Assembly: GCA_014529385.2 (NCBI GenBank)
Contig: CM043951.1
Location: forward strand, 111,931,469 to 111,995,468
Reading direction: 5' to 3'
From: Adiantum capillus-veneris
Lineage: Eukaryota > Streptophyta > Polypodiopsida > Polypodiales > Pteridaceae
DNA length: 64,000 bases
Part shown: positions 1 to 11,745 of the stretch, one piece after another
How positions within the stretch are numbered: position 1 is the stretch's first letter
Layout: every line of letters begins with the position of its first letter
The notes under the pieces: generated by a model
Database searches by the model: none
The model's input: only the letters and a program-made list of their open reading frames with translations
What the model was told of the DNA's origin: nothing
Program-made: the position numbers and the translations under genes

Positions 1-53
1 ACAACACGTGTAAATATGAGAAATCAGAGTTACCAAGATGTAATAGAACGCCC

Positions 54-1513
54 GTGGAAGATTTTGATTCTGCAACACAAAGTGGATCAATAGACCATTC
101 GTGGATGGGAAAAACGAACGAAATCTGGATGTGTGGAGCATCGGAGTGTAGTGACTTTGGGAGAAATGAGAATTACTTCGAGAGGGTCTTAGAAGATGAT
201 GCTTACATCAGAGAACCTTTTCCAGAAGAGGCATTAGAACCGCTAGAGTGGACTCATATATTGGCTACTTTGGATGTCTATGTTAATGAGACCACACCAA
301 CAAAATTTTGCGATGAGAATGGGTATGACATAGTCCCCTACTACATGCTAAGGGTTCTGGGTGAGACAGATGAAGAATCTGAGTATGAGTTCGAAACAGG
401 GTTATCAGCTATGGGGATAACACAAAACCAGATACCTAGCCGGAATACTGGTCATATAGAAATAGGTGCTCTTTGCGATCAATGTGTGATAACACACTTG
501 ATTACAAACTGTCCAACTTGAATGCATAGTACAAAGGAGGAGCCGCAAGTCAATGAAGCAAAGTCGCAGGAAGACGGGCTAAGATCCAAAGAAGATGCTT
601 CAGGTTCAACGCCTACAAACGAGCAATATGAAGACTTGGAATCAATCAAATAAGAGGTGCAGCAAGTGACAGGAAGTTCTGATACTATTGGTGACATTTC
701 AATAGCTGAAGTCGAGGAAGAAGAGCCTATGACTCTACAGGAACCAAATGCTGATTTTGTCTCTCCAAAAGACATATTAGAGGAAATGGTGGTCAAGCAG
801 GAGGTAGAACACACAGATGAACTCAGAAGTGTGAACAATGAACAAGAAGACGACAAGGAGTCCAGGCCAAAGATTGCTCGTCACTCAAGAGAACACATGC
901 AATATAGTACCAAAGACGATAAACTTTTTTCTAAGTGCACAAGACGGAGCCGAGATGAATTTTATGGCAGAAATCGATACAAATTCCATGACTAATGTCA
1001 TGTCATATGGCATGTGGTTACTTCTAGGTAAGCCAAAGCTTTATGATATTCAGATAAAGGTAAATCTCTCACCTGAAGTGGATGTTATAAGTATGGGGAT
1101 TGCAGAAGCTACTGTCCAACTACACTCACATAATGTCAAAGAAACATTCTTGGTGGTAGATTCTAGACAAATGGGAACACACTTAATTTTTTTCCAAGCC
1201 ATGGGCACAAGTCTTTGAAAACGATCGTGAATCTTTAACAATGGTCATCACGACAAGCTATCAAGTGGCAACAGAGGTCAAGCCTACAACAGTTCAAAGA
1301 TTCTTGGCTATTAAAAAAGGCAAAGCTAAGCCCATTGTCTCTAGCCCAGCCAATGCAAGTGCAAGACAAATCCTCTACATCAAAAGCCAAACCATCACCA
1401 AAACAATGGAAACCCAAGCAAAAAGTCTATCAACCAAAGTTTCCATCACCCGAAAGTCTCCAAAGGAAGTCAATTTAGGTCAACCAAGTGCTAGTATCCA
1501 ACGCATAGATTAA
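54..1513 (+). pseudogene. gag/retropepsin-like ORF, frameshifted
   Basis: Acidic N-terminal ORF (54-521) followed by pieces in three frames (657-995, 838-1218, 1241-1513). The piece around 955-1250 has the layout of a plant Ty3-type retropepsin: a short strand, an active-site-like IDTNSMTNVM (canonical D-T/S-G-A, here the Gly is replaced by Asn), then ATVQLHSH and, after a frameshift near 1190, KPWAQVFEND, which matches the usual G(K/R)PW flap-end motif. The active-site change and shifts argue that it is inactive. The start upstream of 54 is not resolved. I infer the domain from motif order only. Confidence 0.5.
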
Positions 1514-1514
1514 A

Positions 1515-2228
1515 GTTAATGATCCAATTTGGATACAATCACAGGAACAACCTCAACAAGCAAAGGTAACAGGATGGATCACATCAAGCGAGTCAATTAT
1601 TGCACAAGGCTACAAGAAAGAAAATTCAGATGTTTGGGTCAACAAGCCCAAGATGACAGCCTTGCGATATCCATCCCATGACAACCACTTAGTTAGGAAT
1701 CAGCAAAGTCGTCACCGTCAATCACATAACTCAACGAAGAGAAAGGACAGGTACAGAAAGAAAAAGAGAAGGTCTTCCACTGGACAAACCATACAACAAG
1801 TTTGGGTAATGAAATCAGAATTCTACCCGATTACCCAACAAAGTCAAGTGAAGATCACCTCCAAGCAAGTCCAAAGACTCATTCCAGTCGAGTTACTCGA
1901 ACCACAAGGATTCTATGAGGGTAACTTTCAAATCTGGTTACCTAAGGTAGTAGCTTATCAAGGAATCACCCAGGAAAAGCAAGAAACATCAAGAAATGAA
2001 GAGCAACCACCCGCTACACCCAAGAGTACTACAACCTATACAAGGATCCCTCATCAATTACTTCAAGAGCAAGGCTTTTACAAAAGTAACAGCCATATTT
2101 GGAAATTAAAGACAAGGTACCATCAAGTCAAAGAAGAAACAAGGCAAGTGGCAAAGGAGATCACACCAGGCCCAAGAACAATGTGGGTTCCAAAATCCGC
2201 GATTGAGGCTCAACAACAAGAAAGATAG
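1515..2228 (+). pseudogene. basic repeat-containing tail of the same ORF
   Basis: Open frame with a recurring ~60-residue module built on GF(Y/K)..N..(I/V)W.(P/L)K: examples are EPQGFYEGNFQIWLPK, EQGFYKSNSHIWKLK, a YKKENSDVWVNKPK variant and a VWVMKSEFYP variant. The protein is rich in Lys, Gln, Ser and Thr and ends at a TAG at 2226-2228. Short W-x-x-K modules are seen in the C-terminal parts of some plant retroelement GAG proteins, where they may bind nucleic acid. That link is inference. It follows the protease piece after a stop at 1511-1513. Confidence 0.4.
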
Positions 2229-3691
2229 ACAACTCCTTTATAGCCTCTTAACAACAAAAAGAAAGCAACGATAAATGCGGAGGTCACAGTTTTGAAGAAC
2301 ACTATCTGGAAGAAGAAGACTTCATCAACCATTGCTTCAACATCATTACCTGTCTCATCAGGCGACCACAATTTGCTACCAAGGAATAAAGAGCAGATAT
2401 ATGCCAATGTATTGGACAACATGGCATCTCAAATAGAAACTAACGAGAAAGGCCTAAACATCAAAAGCATATGGAATTGGATTTCAGGCCGTGATCAGGT
2501 AAGTCCAAGTCGCCATTAAACTTACATGGCATAAGAGTCTAGAGTCGGGCAGCTAAGCCACTAAATGAGCAAAGTGTCAGACCCAAGCTTCAAGGTAATA
2601 TTTTTCTGTGGTCTATGAGTCTCGCTAATAGGTATAAGCTCAAGCTGGAGAGTTGAGCATATATAAAGTCATGTCGCTCAGGCTGGAAGAGGTGAGCATA
2701 AGAGTCAAAGTACATATAATATATAAGGTGGAGAAGGCGGAGTAGTCCAAAACAAAAACACTCACGCACTTGACATAGTGAGGAAGAGTGGAGAAACCTC
2801 GACAGCAAAACCCTTCTTGTGAGTAGTGAAAGATTTTGAAGCACTCATGCTATATGTTTTGCTTGCTACACTAACTCCATGAAGAACCCATCAATACTCT
2901 TCTCTCGCACCGCATCTTGTTTAACATGCATAACTTTGTGCAAGCATATAGATGTCCCATCATTGGACATATGCATTAGGCACTCTTTTTTATTCCACCC
3001 ATGCACTTACACAAACAAATGACGATGACCAAGCGGAAACAGGTTTTATGAGCCTTTGCTCAACAACAATGACTCTGACTTCAAGCTACTAACACGTATC
3101 CATGTATATCAAGCCCATACTTTATATATAACTCTATAACATCAGAACCTAAGTACATATAGCCTCGCATTTAATTATGACTAAAGACATTTTTTCCCAC
3201 TGGGTTTTTCCCTTTAGTCTTATCCAGGTATCCAAGACCTTCATTTTGTACATACGCTACATTTTACTTTTACTCCTTTTATAACAACAAAAACAAGAAG
3301 AACCACGATATCCCCACACTACTAATTGCAAATCTACTATCAAGTCAAAAGGGAGAGGCCAAAAAACAGCTTGACAAAGCTTCAAGTCAACTTACAGGTA
3401 CGACTTCCGGATAACAACCACAAGAAAAGAAAAATCGAGCTACAATGACAACGACCTGCTGCACCAACAAGTCGATACAACCTCATGCAATTCAAGATAC
3501 AACAACCAATCGGAGGGGGAGAGTTCTGGGCTTCAGATACACTACAGGTACAACTTCAAGGCAACTTTAACATCACGCAAAGCAACCACCTGCAGAAGAG
3601 GCTGCCACAACAACTTCAACCAACACTAAGACATCAAGAACTCGTCACGGCCAGCAAAGACATAGGGTCTTGTCGGGGACGACAAGAATTC
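2229..3691 (+). other. noncoding 3' interior of the first LTR element
   Basis: No convincing gene. A short ORF (2292-2519) continues the Ser/Thr/Lys-rich composition of the upstream frame and may be its eroded end. At about 3196-3225 there is a cccactgggtttttccctt motif of the type common in plant LTR retroelements. Two purine runs resembling polypurine tracts (near 3348 and 3512) precede the one adjoining the LTR. Confidence 0.45.
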
Positions 3692-3703
3692 AAAGGGGGA
3701 GAG
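3692..3703 (+). promoter_or_regulatory. polypurine tract
   Basis: AAAGGGGGAGAG directly abuts TGTTGAAAGG. A purine run immediately 5' of a TG-initiated LTR is the standard plus-strand primer arrangement. Confidence 0.7.
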
Positions 3704-4490
3704 TGTTGAAAGGACGCCCTTTCAACAACGTTTCCATAAAGATTCCATTAAAGATTCTGTAAAGATTCCACATGAAGATGGTGATGAAGTAATGAAGATG
3801 AAGATGGATGCTGCAACATGAAGATACGAGTTAATGGACGTCATCGAATATCCCGTTATTATTATTCTGAGCCATTATGGCCACTTTTGTAATGTTTACG
3901 GGAACCTCACATTTTAAGTCGGCACTTGTATTTTGGCCAAAGATGCTTGTATAATGACTCAGTTTCTTGTATTTTGGCCACAGATGCTCAAACGACATCC
4001 GATCTGAATGATCAAGTAGTCGTTAGAATCAGGGTGAGAAGCTCTTCATGTTGATGTCTTTGTAGATCAGTTCCGGATACTTTGGAAATTGTTGTTTTGA
4101 GTCTATCGCGACAGCAATTAGAGGTCTTACAGTTATGGTTTTCAGAGTTTACGTGTTTGGCCATGTAGGATATGTCCTTGTGAGTCTTCCTCTCGGATTT
4201 CAAGTCATTCTGATATGATTTGAGACTGTTTCGAGCTTGTAGTGTTTCGTAGGATGCGTTGTCTATTTCTTTGCTTTATGGTAGTGTTGTGGTAGGATTA
4301 GTGACTGTAGAGTGTTGTTAGTGTTTAGCTCAGGGTTGACAACCCAGAGATTGCCTCCATTCCCTAGTCGGGTCAGCTACGTCCTCGGATTGACAGTTTG
4401 TTGGTCTGTGTTCTCGCTGTGCTCCATCGTCTGTCGCGGCATGCTAACCGCTCCATGTCTTTCAATTCGAGTAGTGGAGTTGTGAATTCA
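3704..4490 (+). repeat. 3' LTR (end approximate)
   Basis: Begins TGTTGAAAGG right after the polypurine tract. The first 80 bp contain three near-identical AAAGATTCC-type repeats. The right border is a guess at the CA at 4489-4490. A second LTR copy or target-site duplication is needed to fix it. Confidence 0.5.
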
Positions 4491-4657
4491 GTTATCTTAC
4501 CTATATTCTTTTACCAATATTCTTTTAAAAATTATTGACTTAAAAGACTAGTAATGGTGCCATCCATAGCATCATACTTGGTGTCCATAAACACCAAGTA
4601 TTTAGACAACATTCTATGCTTTCACCCACCAGTTAGAAGCCCAAGAACTTCTAGCCA

Positions 4658-5040
4658 CACTACAAGAGGTCACTTGAAATCCAGCGCCACATTACCAGTG
4701 TTAGTGGCGGGTGTCGATATATGTGTGTGTATTTATGGAGGTAGGCAAGTTTTTTTTTTTAAATTTCAATTTTAAAATTCCGATGCCTATTTTGCGGGTG
4801 TTCCGACGCCAACGCGAATGCGCATTCCGACGCCTCTGCCGTTGGCTGTTCCTACGCCTATACCGACAGCTGTATCGTCGGTACCTGCAAAAACCAAAAT
4901 CGCGGACTTTCTCTGCAAATTTCTACTAATTTTTGTGCCACATCTCAAGCTCTCATCTTCACCATCTCTCATAGCTCTGCTGCGATACACACCATCGGAG
5001 GTGCTAATCTTCCTTGTCGGTTAGCACATAATACTAAGGT
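4658..5040 (+). mobile_element. 5' terminus of a CACTA (En/Spm) transposon
   Basis: CACTACAAGAGG at 4658 is identical to the first 12 bases of the two CACTA elements at 41045 and 60861. Behind it lie subterminal repeats of the form TTCCGACGCC (about 4778-4862, at least four variants), the kind of motif bound by the accessory transposase in this superfamily. An ordinary-looking transcript start region follows. The 3' terminus was not found; the following satellite arrays and nested elements may lie inside it. Confidence 0.6.
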
Positions 5041-5439
5041 AAGATTATTTTCATTTTTTCTTGTAGATTTAGGGTTTAGGGCTTAACTTTGTGTTTGTGT
5101 TTGTGTGTGCATTTTTGCAGGTTCTACGACTTAGGCGACAACTTTCATTGCTCAAATAGGACTAATGTAAGTGCTCAAACATTTAAATGCATATTAAGTT
5201 TATTTAAATTACTTTGTATATTATAAAAAGAAAATTTCATGCTTTAAACTTTGAATGCTCAAAAATTTCAATGCTTTAAAAGAAATTAGGATTTTTTATG
5301 TGAAATTTCATTTAAACTATGGGAAAAATTGTTAAAGTTTATGATAAAATCTCGTTTTGAAGAAATTTTTTATTGAATTATGTCGTTTTTCAAATTATGT
5401 AGTTGATGGGGTTTATGTTTTGGGCTAAGTTTAACTTAT
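5041..5439. other. AT-rich stretch, nothing recognised
   Basis: AT-rich sequence with several runs of A or T and one GT-rich patch near 5090-5110. No coding signal or repeat family was recognised. Confidence 0.4.
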
Positions 5440-5705
5440 CAGTTAAGTTAGATAAGGTTAGGTTATGTTAAGTTAAGCTACATTGTTATGTTAGGTTATA
5501 CGTTAGGTTAAGTTAGGTTATCTTATACGTTAGGTTAAATTAAGTTAAGCTATGTTAGGTTAAGTTATATTAGGTTAGGTTAGGTTAAGCTACGTTAAGT
5601 TAAGTTAGGTTATCTTTTATGTTAGGTTAGGTTAAGTTACGTTACGTTATGTTACTTTAGGTTAGGTAAAGCTACATTAGGTTAAGTTAGGTTAAGCTAC
5701 ATTCG
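5440..5705 (+). repeat. GGTTA-type degenerate minisatellite
   Basis: Imperfect array of 5- to 6-base units (TTAGG, TTAAG) with interspersed AGCTAC blocks. The same type of array reappears at about 29860-30500, again next to the palindromic repeat family and in the same orientation. Confidence 0.8.
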
Positions 5706-5762
5706 ACAATACGGAAAGCTATAGAGCTTGCCCACAACGCATATTAAAAACAACACAATGGC
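5706..5762. repeat. partial palindromic repeat unit, left flank of the 16-kb element
   Basis: Contains the left arm of the palindromic family (CTATAGAGCTTGCCCACAA) and then the unit-leading sequence AAAAACAACACAATGGC. The unit is interrupted at CAATGGC, where the 16-kb element starts, and resumes at CAATGGC at 21758-21764. Confidence 0.6.
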
Positions 5763-5845
5763 ATTTGGGGATATTTCCAAGTGAGCAATTTTTGGTGAGC
5801 GCTTTTTAGGAAACAGGTGAGCAGATTCCTAAAAAGATTCTCTCT
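5763..5845 (+). repeat. left terminal inverted repeat of the 16-kb element
   Basis: The part from about 5784 to 5840 aligns with the reverse complement of 21697-21757, with shared blocks GCAATTTTTGG and GGTGAGC.GATTCC. The outermost ~20 bp are not matched, so the true end may be further in. Confidence 0.55.
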
Positions 5846-5876
5846 TCCTCCTTGTCGACTCTTTTGTCTTTTTCAT

Positions 5877-5977
5877 ATCTCTATCTCTCTCTCTCAGAGA
5901 GAGAGCGAGGGAGAGAGAGAGAGAGAGAAAGAGATCCACATAGAGAGAGAGAAATATTAGGGAGGTTGAGACATAGA

Positions 5978-6041
<64 letters not shown>

Positions 6042-6043
6042 GT
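5877..6043. repeat. (GA)n microsatellite
   Basis: Long GA/CT tract with two interruptions by a TAGGGAGGTTGAGACATAG segment (about 5957 and 6041). Apparent reading frames here are low-complexity artefacts. Confidence 0.9.
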
Positions 6044-6187
6044 AGGGAGGTTGAGACATAGTCAAAGATATGGAAGCTAAAAAAATTGTTTCAAAAACAA
6101 TAGAGACAAGGGTACTTAAAACAAGAACACCCATTAATAATAGCAAGTTACATTTTACTGCACTTGCATTACATAGGCAAGAAGCGT

Positions 6188-6525
6188 TCATCTTCTGGAA
6201 GGCCCAGTTTTAGGAGTTGATGTGTTGCCTTCGAGTGGCAAATGAATATTCACCACGTTCCCTAACTGCTGCGGCATTTCCTCCTCATCCTCCTCTGTGA
6301 TGAGCCCAATCTTCTTCCAGCAAGAGAAAGCAAATTGTCCCTTCTCGTTCAAGCTGAGTAATCTCCGCATATTGAGTTCCTTCGGCATTGATAGAGGCGA
6401 TACACAGTGATTGTTGCCTTTAGAGCCTCCCTAAACCAGTCGGCTCCATACAACGCCTCTCCGTTGGGAATGTCTTTCATGGCATCCCATGCAGACTTGA
6501 TTTTACTCTCAAGATCACCGGACAT
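6188..6525 (-). pseudogene. small unrecognised ORF downstream of the MULE-like transposase
   Basis: Starting at ATG 6523-6525, the frame runs about 45 codons (MSGDLESKIKSAWDAMKD, later YGADWFREALKATITVYR) and then needs a one-base shift near 6385 to continue through MPKELNMRRLLSLNEKG and an acidic EEDEEE stretch to a TGA at 6188-6190. Joined, it would be about 110 residues. Regular helix-like spacing suggests it was a real small protein, perhaps a second element-encoded protein. I do not recognise the family. Confidence 0.35.
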
Positions 6526-6760
6526 TGTGAAAATAAAGAGAGGTGTGCTAGGAAGCTAGTGGACGCTTTTTACAAAAATAATTAAAGCTATGGCAATTTA
6601 TAGCCACTGTGGAAATATTATATTACTTTATACACGATTTGACACATAAACAACCAGTTCTCAAATATGAAAAAAATTTGCAAATGAATGTACCAAAATG
6701 TGGCCATCATAAGATAAAGTTAGAAAGTAGTACAATTGTCCAGGTGAGAATTGACAAAAG

Positions 6761-9700
6761 CTATGCATCCATGCCTGGATAAGTCCGGCTTCGGCTCAGT
6801 GCCTTGAAGATATCAGCATCTGCCAGGATTGGTTGATGGATAAACATGTTCTCATTTTGGCTTAGCCCTAGCACACGTAGATAAATAAAATACAAATGTT
6901 TACATGCAAGATATGGTTTTTCCTTTGACACTCACTGCATGAAGTCTGGACATGTGCACGATGGCTGGTTGCTAATACAAACTTTGTACATCCCGACAGG
7001 ACCATCTTCACTTTTGGTCTCTACTTTGAAGACCTCATTAACACCATTTGTTGCACATATCTCTTCAACGACCTTTTTTCTGAGGGCTAGTGCTAAACTG
7101 ATCTTGCAAGTAGCATCCTCGGAAATGGAAGTCCGATACCGTACACGCACACCATCTCGCACTGTGGGTCTTGCACTACCTTCAAGAGTGGATGTATCTT
7201 TTGACTTGAAAGGAGAGTTGTTCATATTTTGTGCAGGAGCAACTGGCGTTACATTAGATACTCCTTTGTTTATCTCCACTTGATACCCCCCTTCATGAAA
7301 TATTTGCACCTCATCCTCCGATAGGTTGGTGCCCACATGCACGGGCCAAGTGTGTGGTGGATGGTGAGGTTGCGGCTCAATGTTCTGGTCTGCTATATAG
7401 CAATGCAAGACATGATCCAGACAAAACCAAAACCATTGACGCACCACACCATTTGGATGTTTTAGATATCCTTCAAAAGATGGGACTGGTATACCAAGGC
7501 TAGAACCTGCTATACTACATCCACACATGCTTCCTCCTCTTGGCGTGACGCTACATGTGACCCTACTATCTTGTGGAGTTCGACGTATGGCCCACATTGC
7601 CTCATTGACCTTGCGCTCAACTACATACTGCCCGTCAGAACCTATACTTCATTTTGGGGTTTGTGATATCCCTTTTTCTGCAAATTTGATCTTACGTGGT
7701 CTTCAACACTTCTTGTGATCTTTGGTGACCACGTTGTACTCGGGCCTATGCGATACATCATCTTCCACGTTGATAACCTCATTTGGCTTGCGTTTTTGCC
7801 TTGATGTGTCCTTATCTCTTGTCAATGGAGCTGGTTGTTTATACATTGGAGTGCCCTCAGTAGCTGCATTCACTGCTCTTATCACTTGGATGGGACGTTT
7901 TTCATGGCGTTCCGTAAGCTTTTGTATTGATGGACCCTTCCCAATGTGTTTTCCATGGCTGTATGAAATGGCCTTTGTGCTTTGTAAGATAAAATTCGCA
8001 AGGTCGGTTGTACATGCATCATATAATGAAATGCGTTTACGAAAACCCTCTCCTGCTAGACAGCTGCCATGCTTGCTCTCCGCAAGGTTAGTGCGTGGAG
8101 CGTTCGGTGCATCAGAGATACTTTCTACGCATGTCATAATACCACCCCAATGTGCAATACAAAATTTCCCACCAACTAAGCTATGAATACATGTATGGAA
8201 TGTTATGGTCTATGCAATGACCATTACACCACCATTGGCATATTAGACGAGCCTCTGCTACTGCAGCCTCTTTTGTTGGTGCTTGTCTCCACTTCTCACA
8301 CATTTCTTTGTGTGTGTTGAGAAGCTTGCACCACATACTTCATTGTGTGTTGAGCAAGCTTTGCTTCCAATGGAAAAGACAAGAACTCTCTCGACCGCTC
8401 ATTGTATTGGTCTTGTCACCACCATTGAAAACAATTTGAACTGCATTCCAATTTGCTTGAGCTTCATCCGCCATGAAGCCAAAGAAATCAGCTTTGTCAC
8501 ACCCACACGATATCATTACATCATTGAGGTACTCCCAAAACAAACATTGCGTTTCCATGTCTTCCTGTTTTATTTCACAAGTTGCAATAGTCAAAAGGTC
8601 CAACATGCTGCAAACAAATTGTTTTAGAGAGAGTCGAGGCAAGCCACAAAGATCTTAAGGTGTGCCATGTACCTTGGGTCATAGACATGACAGGCCGTAG
8701 TGACCCATTTGTTAACACGTTTGGTGTGATCAAACTGGATCGAAACACGCTGAAGATTGCCATCCGAATCTTGTCTCATTCGATTCACTAGGTCCACACC
8801 AGATGCTGGACCAATTGTGGACATTTTGAAGACATAACATTTATCCCCCTCCGTACCTTGACCAGGATACCGACTTCCATGGAAAAACTCATATGTGCAG
8901 TCTCGCTTCAGCTTTAGGAGTGCATCAATGCCGAAAGATTCTTTGTTAACCCCTCTACGTAAAATAGATACTGACCTCTGAAACCTGTCAATGTTAAAAG
9001 TGTTTAGATTAAAAAAAAAATAGCATAGAGTTTTGCATCGAAATAAGAATCTAGGAAATGCTCATACCAATTATCTTGCACCAATGGCCCCAACCTTTCA
9101 ACGATTGCAAATAGTTGTTGCTGGCCTAAAATTCCTTCGTTGGTGTTGTTGAAAAGAAGTGTTGTACTTATAATTACTTTTGCCAAACACATTTGAAGCT
9201 TCCTGGCTCCTCTGTGTGGGTCAACAGTCAAAATCCTTTGCACTATCAGCTTGGTGTTGTCTGTTAGTGTTTTGGATGTGCCGCTGCACACATCGTGTCG
9301 ATGTGTGCCACGATGAATCATGACTCTAGTGGCAGTCTCATGGGATGGCATGACATGGTATACTACACAATCACATGTTGCAATACAAAAATAAATTGCC
9401 TTTCAAAAGTGGCATGTAAGGCTCTTATCTCCAATCTGACAATATTGTCCGGGTGGAGTTGTCTTTTGTACGTACTCGTTGAAATGACTTGTATTTGGAA
9501 TATGATAATTAACCAAGCGGACACATTGTTCATTCATGCACTTGAGTGATCCTATGCAATGACTAAGATGCACTACACGTGGAAAAACAATATTGGATGT
9601 TTGTGGCTTCGACCACAAATGAGGATCATACTTATGCTCCATCGCATCCATACGGTGCAACTTTCCCATGGTAGGTGAAATTCTAGAACAAGATCACCAT

Positions 9701-10193
9701 TGTAAGACCTTGGACTCTCTGTAACTTGTTCCACTTGTTGTATTTGCATTGAAAGCTTTGTCAATGTGCCCTTCTTTTCGGCCTGTAAGAGTTTTTGTCT
9801 TGTACTCCTTTTGAAGCTATTTGAGAGCAAAACTCTAGGGGGGGTACATAGATCTATTAACTCCTTTTGACCAAATTGCACCTTTGACGGACTATCCACA
9901 ATGGCAATGGGAGTCATGCTAGGTGAGCCTGCATATTGTGTTTGATGGGATACGTTGCCTTTGTATTTACGTGAAAACTGTTCATCCAATACATACATGA
10001 ATTCACCCAAATTGTTGAGCTTCCTCTCAAGACGCAAATTCATTTCAATATCACCAACTTCGATGACTGCATCTAAAGTTGTAAATTGCATTGGAGAAAT
10101 TAATTCTAAAAGAAATGATTCAGATGTTATAAATTTACCATTGTAAAAAGGATAACAAATCTCTTTACCCAGGGAAATTAAAGAGCAAGCCAT
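6761..10193 (-). pseudogene. MULE-like DDE transposase with C-terminal SWIM zinc finger, decayed
   Basis: A series of minus-strand pieces reads in a consistent order: an N-terminal region (10193-9573), a Cys/His-rich piece (9669-9403, with CIGSLKCMNEQC), a helical piece with IHRGTHRHDV (9351-9004), a core with ACHVYDPRYMAHLKIFVA (about 8700) and DFFGFMADEAQANW (about 8440), a piece with APRTNLAESKHG (about 8095), and an end with SCTCPDFMQ (6935-6960). After an in-frame TGA at 6932-6934 the frame continues with CKHLYFIYLRVLGLSQ and stops at 6761-6763, which completes a CxC...CxH SWIM finger. Asp in MADEAQ and Glu in NLAES sit where the second and third catalytic acids of MULE transposases are expected. 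Frame changes may be introns or indels. Family assignment rests on motif order and is not certain. Confidence 0.55.
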
Positions 10194-10529
10194 AATAATA
10201 TGCTAAGCAAATTATTAAGCACAAGATCACATTGTATAAACTAAAACAAATTGTTTATATACTCACGTCTAATAATATAGCCGTTATAAATTTAAATTTA
10301 ATATTATTTTATTATTTTAAATAAATAAATAAATAAATACAAATATTTTTTTTAAAACATATTTGCTACAAATATTTGTTTGTGACTGTGTGATCACGTG
10401 AATTTATTTATTTTAAATTTTTTTTCAATGTTTATGTGTAAAAAGGAGATGTGTGAGTAATCATGTGTGCTAAGGATAGGGAGCAAGATGCTGTAAGTCG
10501 AAGTCGAAGGGTTCGGGAGTCAAGTAACG
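10194..10529. other. AT-rich spacer between divergent genes
   Basis: Very AT-rich (TAAA and TTTA runs at 10290-10430), then a mixed stretch. It separates the minus-strand transposase from the GC-rich block and may hold divergent promoters. No specific site was recognised. Confidence 0.35.
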
Positions 10530-11330
10530 GGGACGTTTAAGAGATAGTACCCCCCACCCCCCTTCCATGCCATTCGGGCGGCGAGAAAGGGGGGTGGGGG
10601 CGTGTGCGTTGCCACTAACGGGGGCGAAGGCGGGCTAAGGAGGGGCGGGGCAGGGTGCGGTTTGCGTGGAGGGCTGCCACTTGGGGCGGAGGCGGAGAAA
10701 AGAGCACGGGCGCTATGGGGGGGGGGGTGGCGGACAATGGTGCAGGTGGGGCGGAGGCGGGCGGGCCGTAGCCTTGGCCATGGGCGGGGACGGGGAGTAA
10801 CACAAGGGGGGGCAGAGGTGGGGAAGGACGGGGCATTGGCCATGGGTGGCCAAGCACCCATGGCCAGCGTGTTGGCAATGGTTGGGCACACACCCCCACG
10901 TCGGGGCGTGTGTCCGCCTCTGGCCAACGTATGGCCATAGGGAGAGTACACATACACAGTCACATGCGTGGTAGTCCACATGGACACGCAAGTCCACGCA
11001 GGCACCGCATGTCCACGTGGGCTTGCCACATGTACCTTCGTTAGCCGATGATACATGTGGCAGGCCACGTGGCCACGCGCACTGCCACACAGGCAACATG
11101 TCGGCCACGTGCCATGTGTACTACCAGCCGTCGACAGTGCACATGGCACGCCATGTGGTGCCTTATTAGGCACCACATGGCAGGCCACGTGGCCTGCACG
11201 CTGCTTGCATGGCAGTGCACGTGGCCATGTGGCTTGCCACATGTACCGTTGTCCACCAAAGGTACATGTGGGGAGTCCACGTGGACACGCGGCGGCATGC
11301 GTGGCCCTACATGCCCACGTGGACTGCCAC
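10530..11330. repeat. GC-rich block and CACGTG palindrome cluster
   Basis: 10540-10900 is a G-rich, very GC-rich stretch unlike any neighbour. From about 10960 to 11330 the sequence is dominated by CCACGTGG, CCACATG and CATGTGG words arranged as hairpins. The centre at 11150-11182 has GCCATGTGGTGCC, a 6-base loop, then GGCACCACATGGC. Flanking hairpins (GCCACATGTACC paired with GGTACATGTGG) occur on both sides at about 11026-11060 and 11235-11275, so the whole cluster approximates a several-hundred-base imperfect palindrome centred near 11166. Long ORFs here are composition artefacts. Confidence 0.75.
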
Positions 11331-11663
11331 ATGTGTGTGTCCACACACACACGTTGCAAAAAGCGTGTGTGTGCGTGTGAACACACACACAAATGTACAC
11401 ACACGCACCCACATAGGTGCATATGTGTGCACACACACAAACACACACACACACACTGGCGTGTGTGTGCCAGCGTGTGTGTGTGTACACCACACACACG
11501 CACTTGAGTGCAGTGCGTGTGTGTGCACATACACACACAAACGCCAACGTGTATGTGTGTGTATATAGACACTCGCGCATGCTGACGATATGCACACACA
11601 CGCACACGCATGCACACACATGCACACGCATACATGCACACACACACATAGGTGGACACGTCA

Positions 11664-11695
<32 letters not shown>

Positions 11696-11745
11696 CAACA
11701 CATACACACACACACCTTCACCCTCCTCTCTCTCACACACACACA
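11331..11745. repeat. (CA)n/(GT)n compound microsatellite
   Basis: Alternating CA- and GT-rich blocks, themselves able to pair as inverted repeats, ending in a CTCTCTCACACACACAC run just before an AT-rich leader and the ATG at 11967. Confidence 0.9.

Larger units (their letters stand above)
1..4490 (+). mobile_element. 3' part of an LTR retroelement with GAG-protease-like coding only
   Basis: Plus-strand element entering from the left edge. A decayed coding block (54-2228) containing a retropepsin-like domain is followed by about 1.4 kb of noncoding DNA, a polypurine tract (3692-3703) and a sequence beginning TGTTGAAAGG that I read as the 3' LTR. No reverse transcriptase, RNase H or integrase motif occurs between the protease and the LTR, so this is probably a non-autonomous element needing enzymes in trans. 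The 5' LTR lies outside the window. The LTR end is uncertain (placed near the CA at 4489-4490) because no second copy is available for comparison. Confidence 0.6.

Noticed and set aside
4225..4245. 3' terminus of a CACTA element (CTTGTAGTG)
   Set aside because: Short match lying inside the LTR of the first element with no subterminal repeats next to it. Probably chance.
5440..5705. Interstitial telomere repeats
   Set aside because: Units vary between TTAGG, TTAAG and AGCTAC blocks and do not form a clean TTTAGGG or TTAGGG array.
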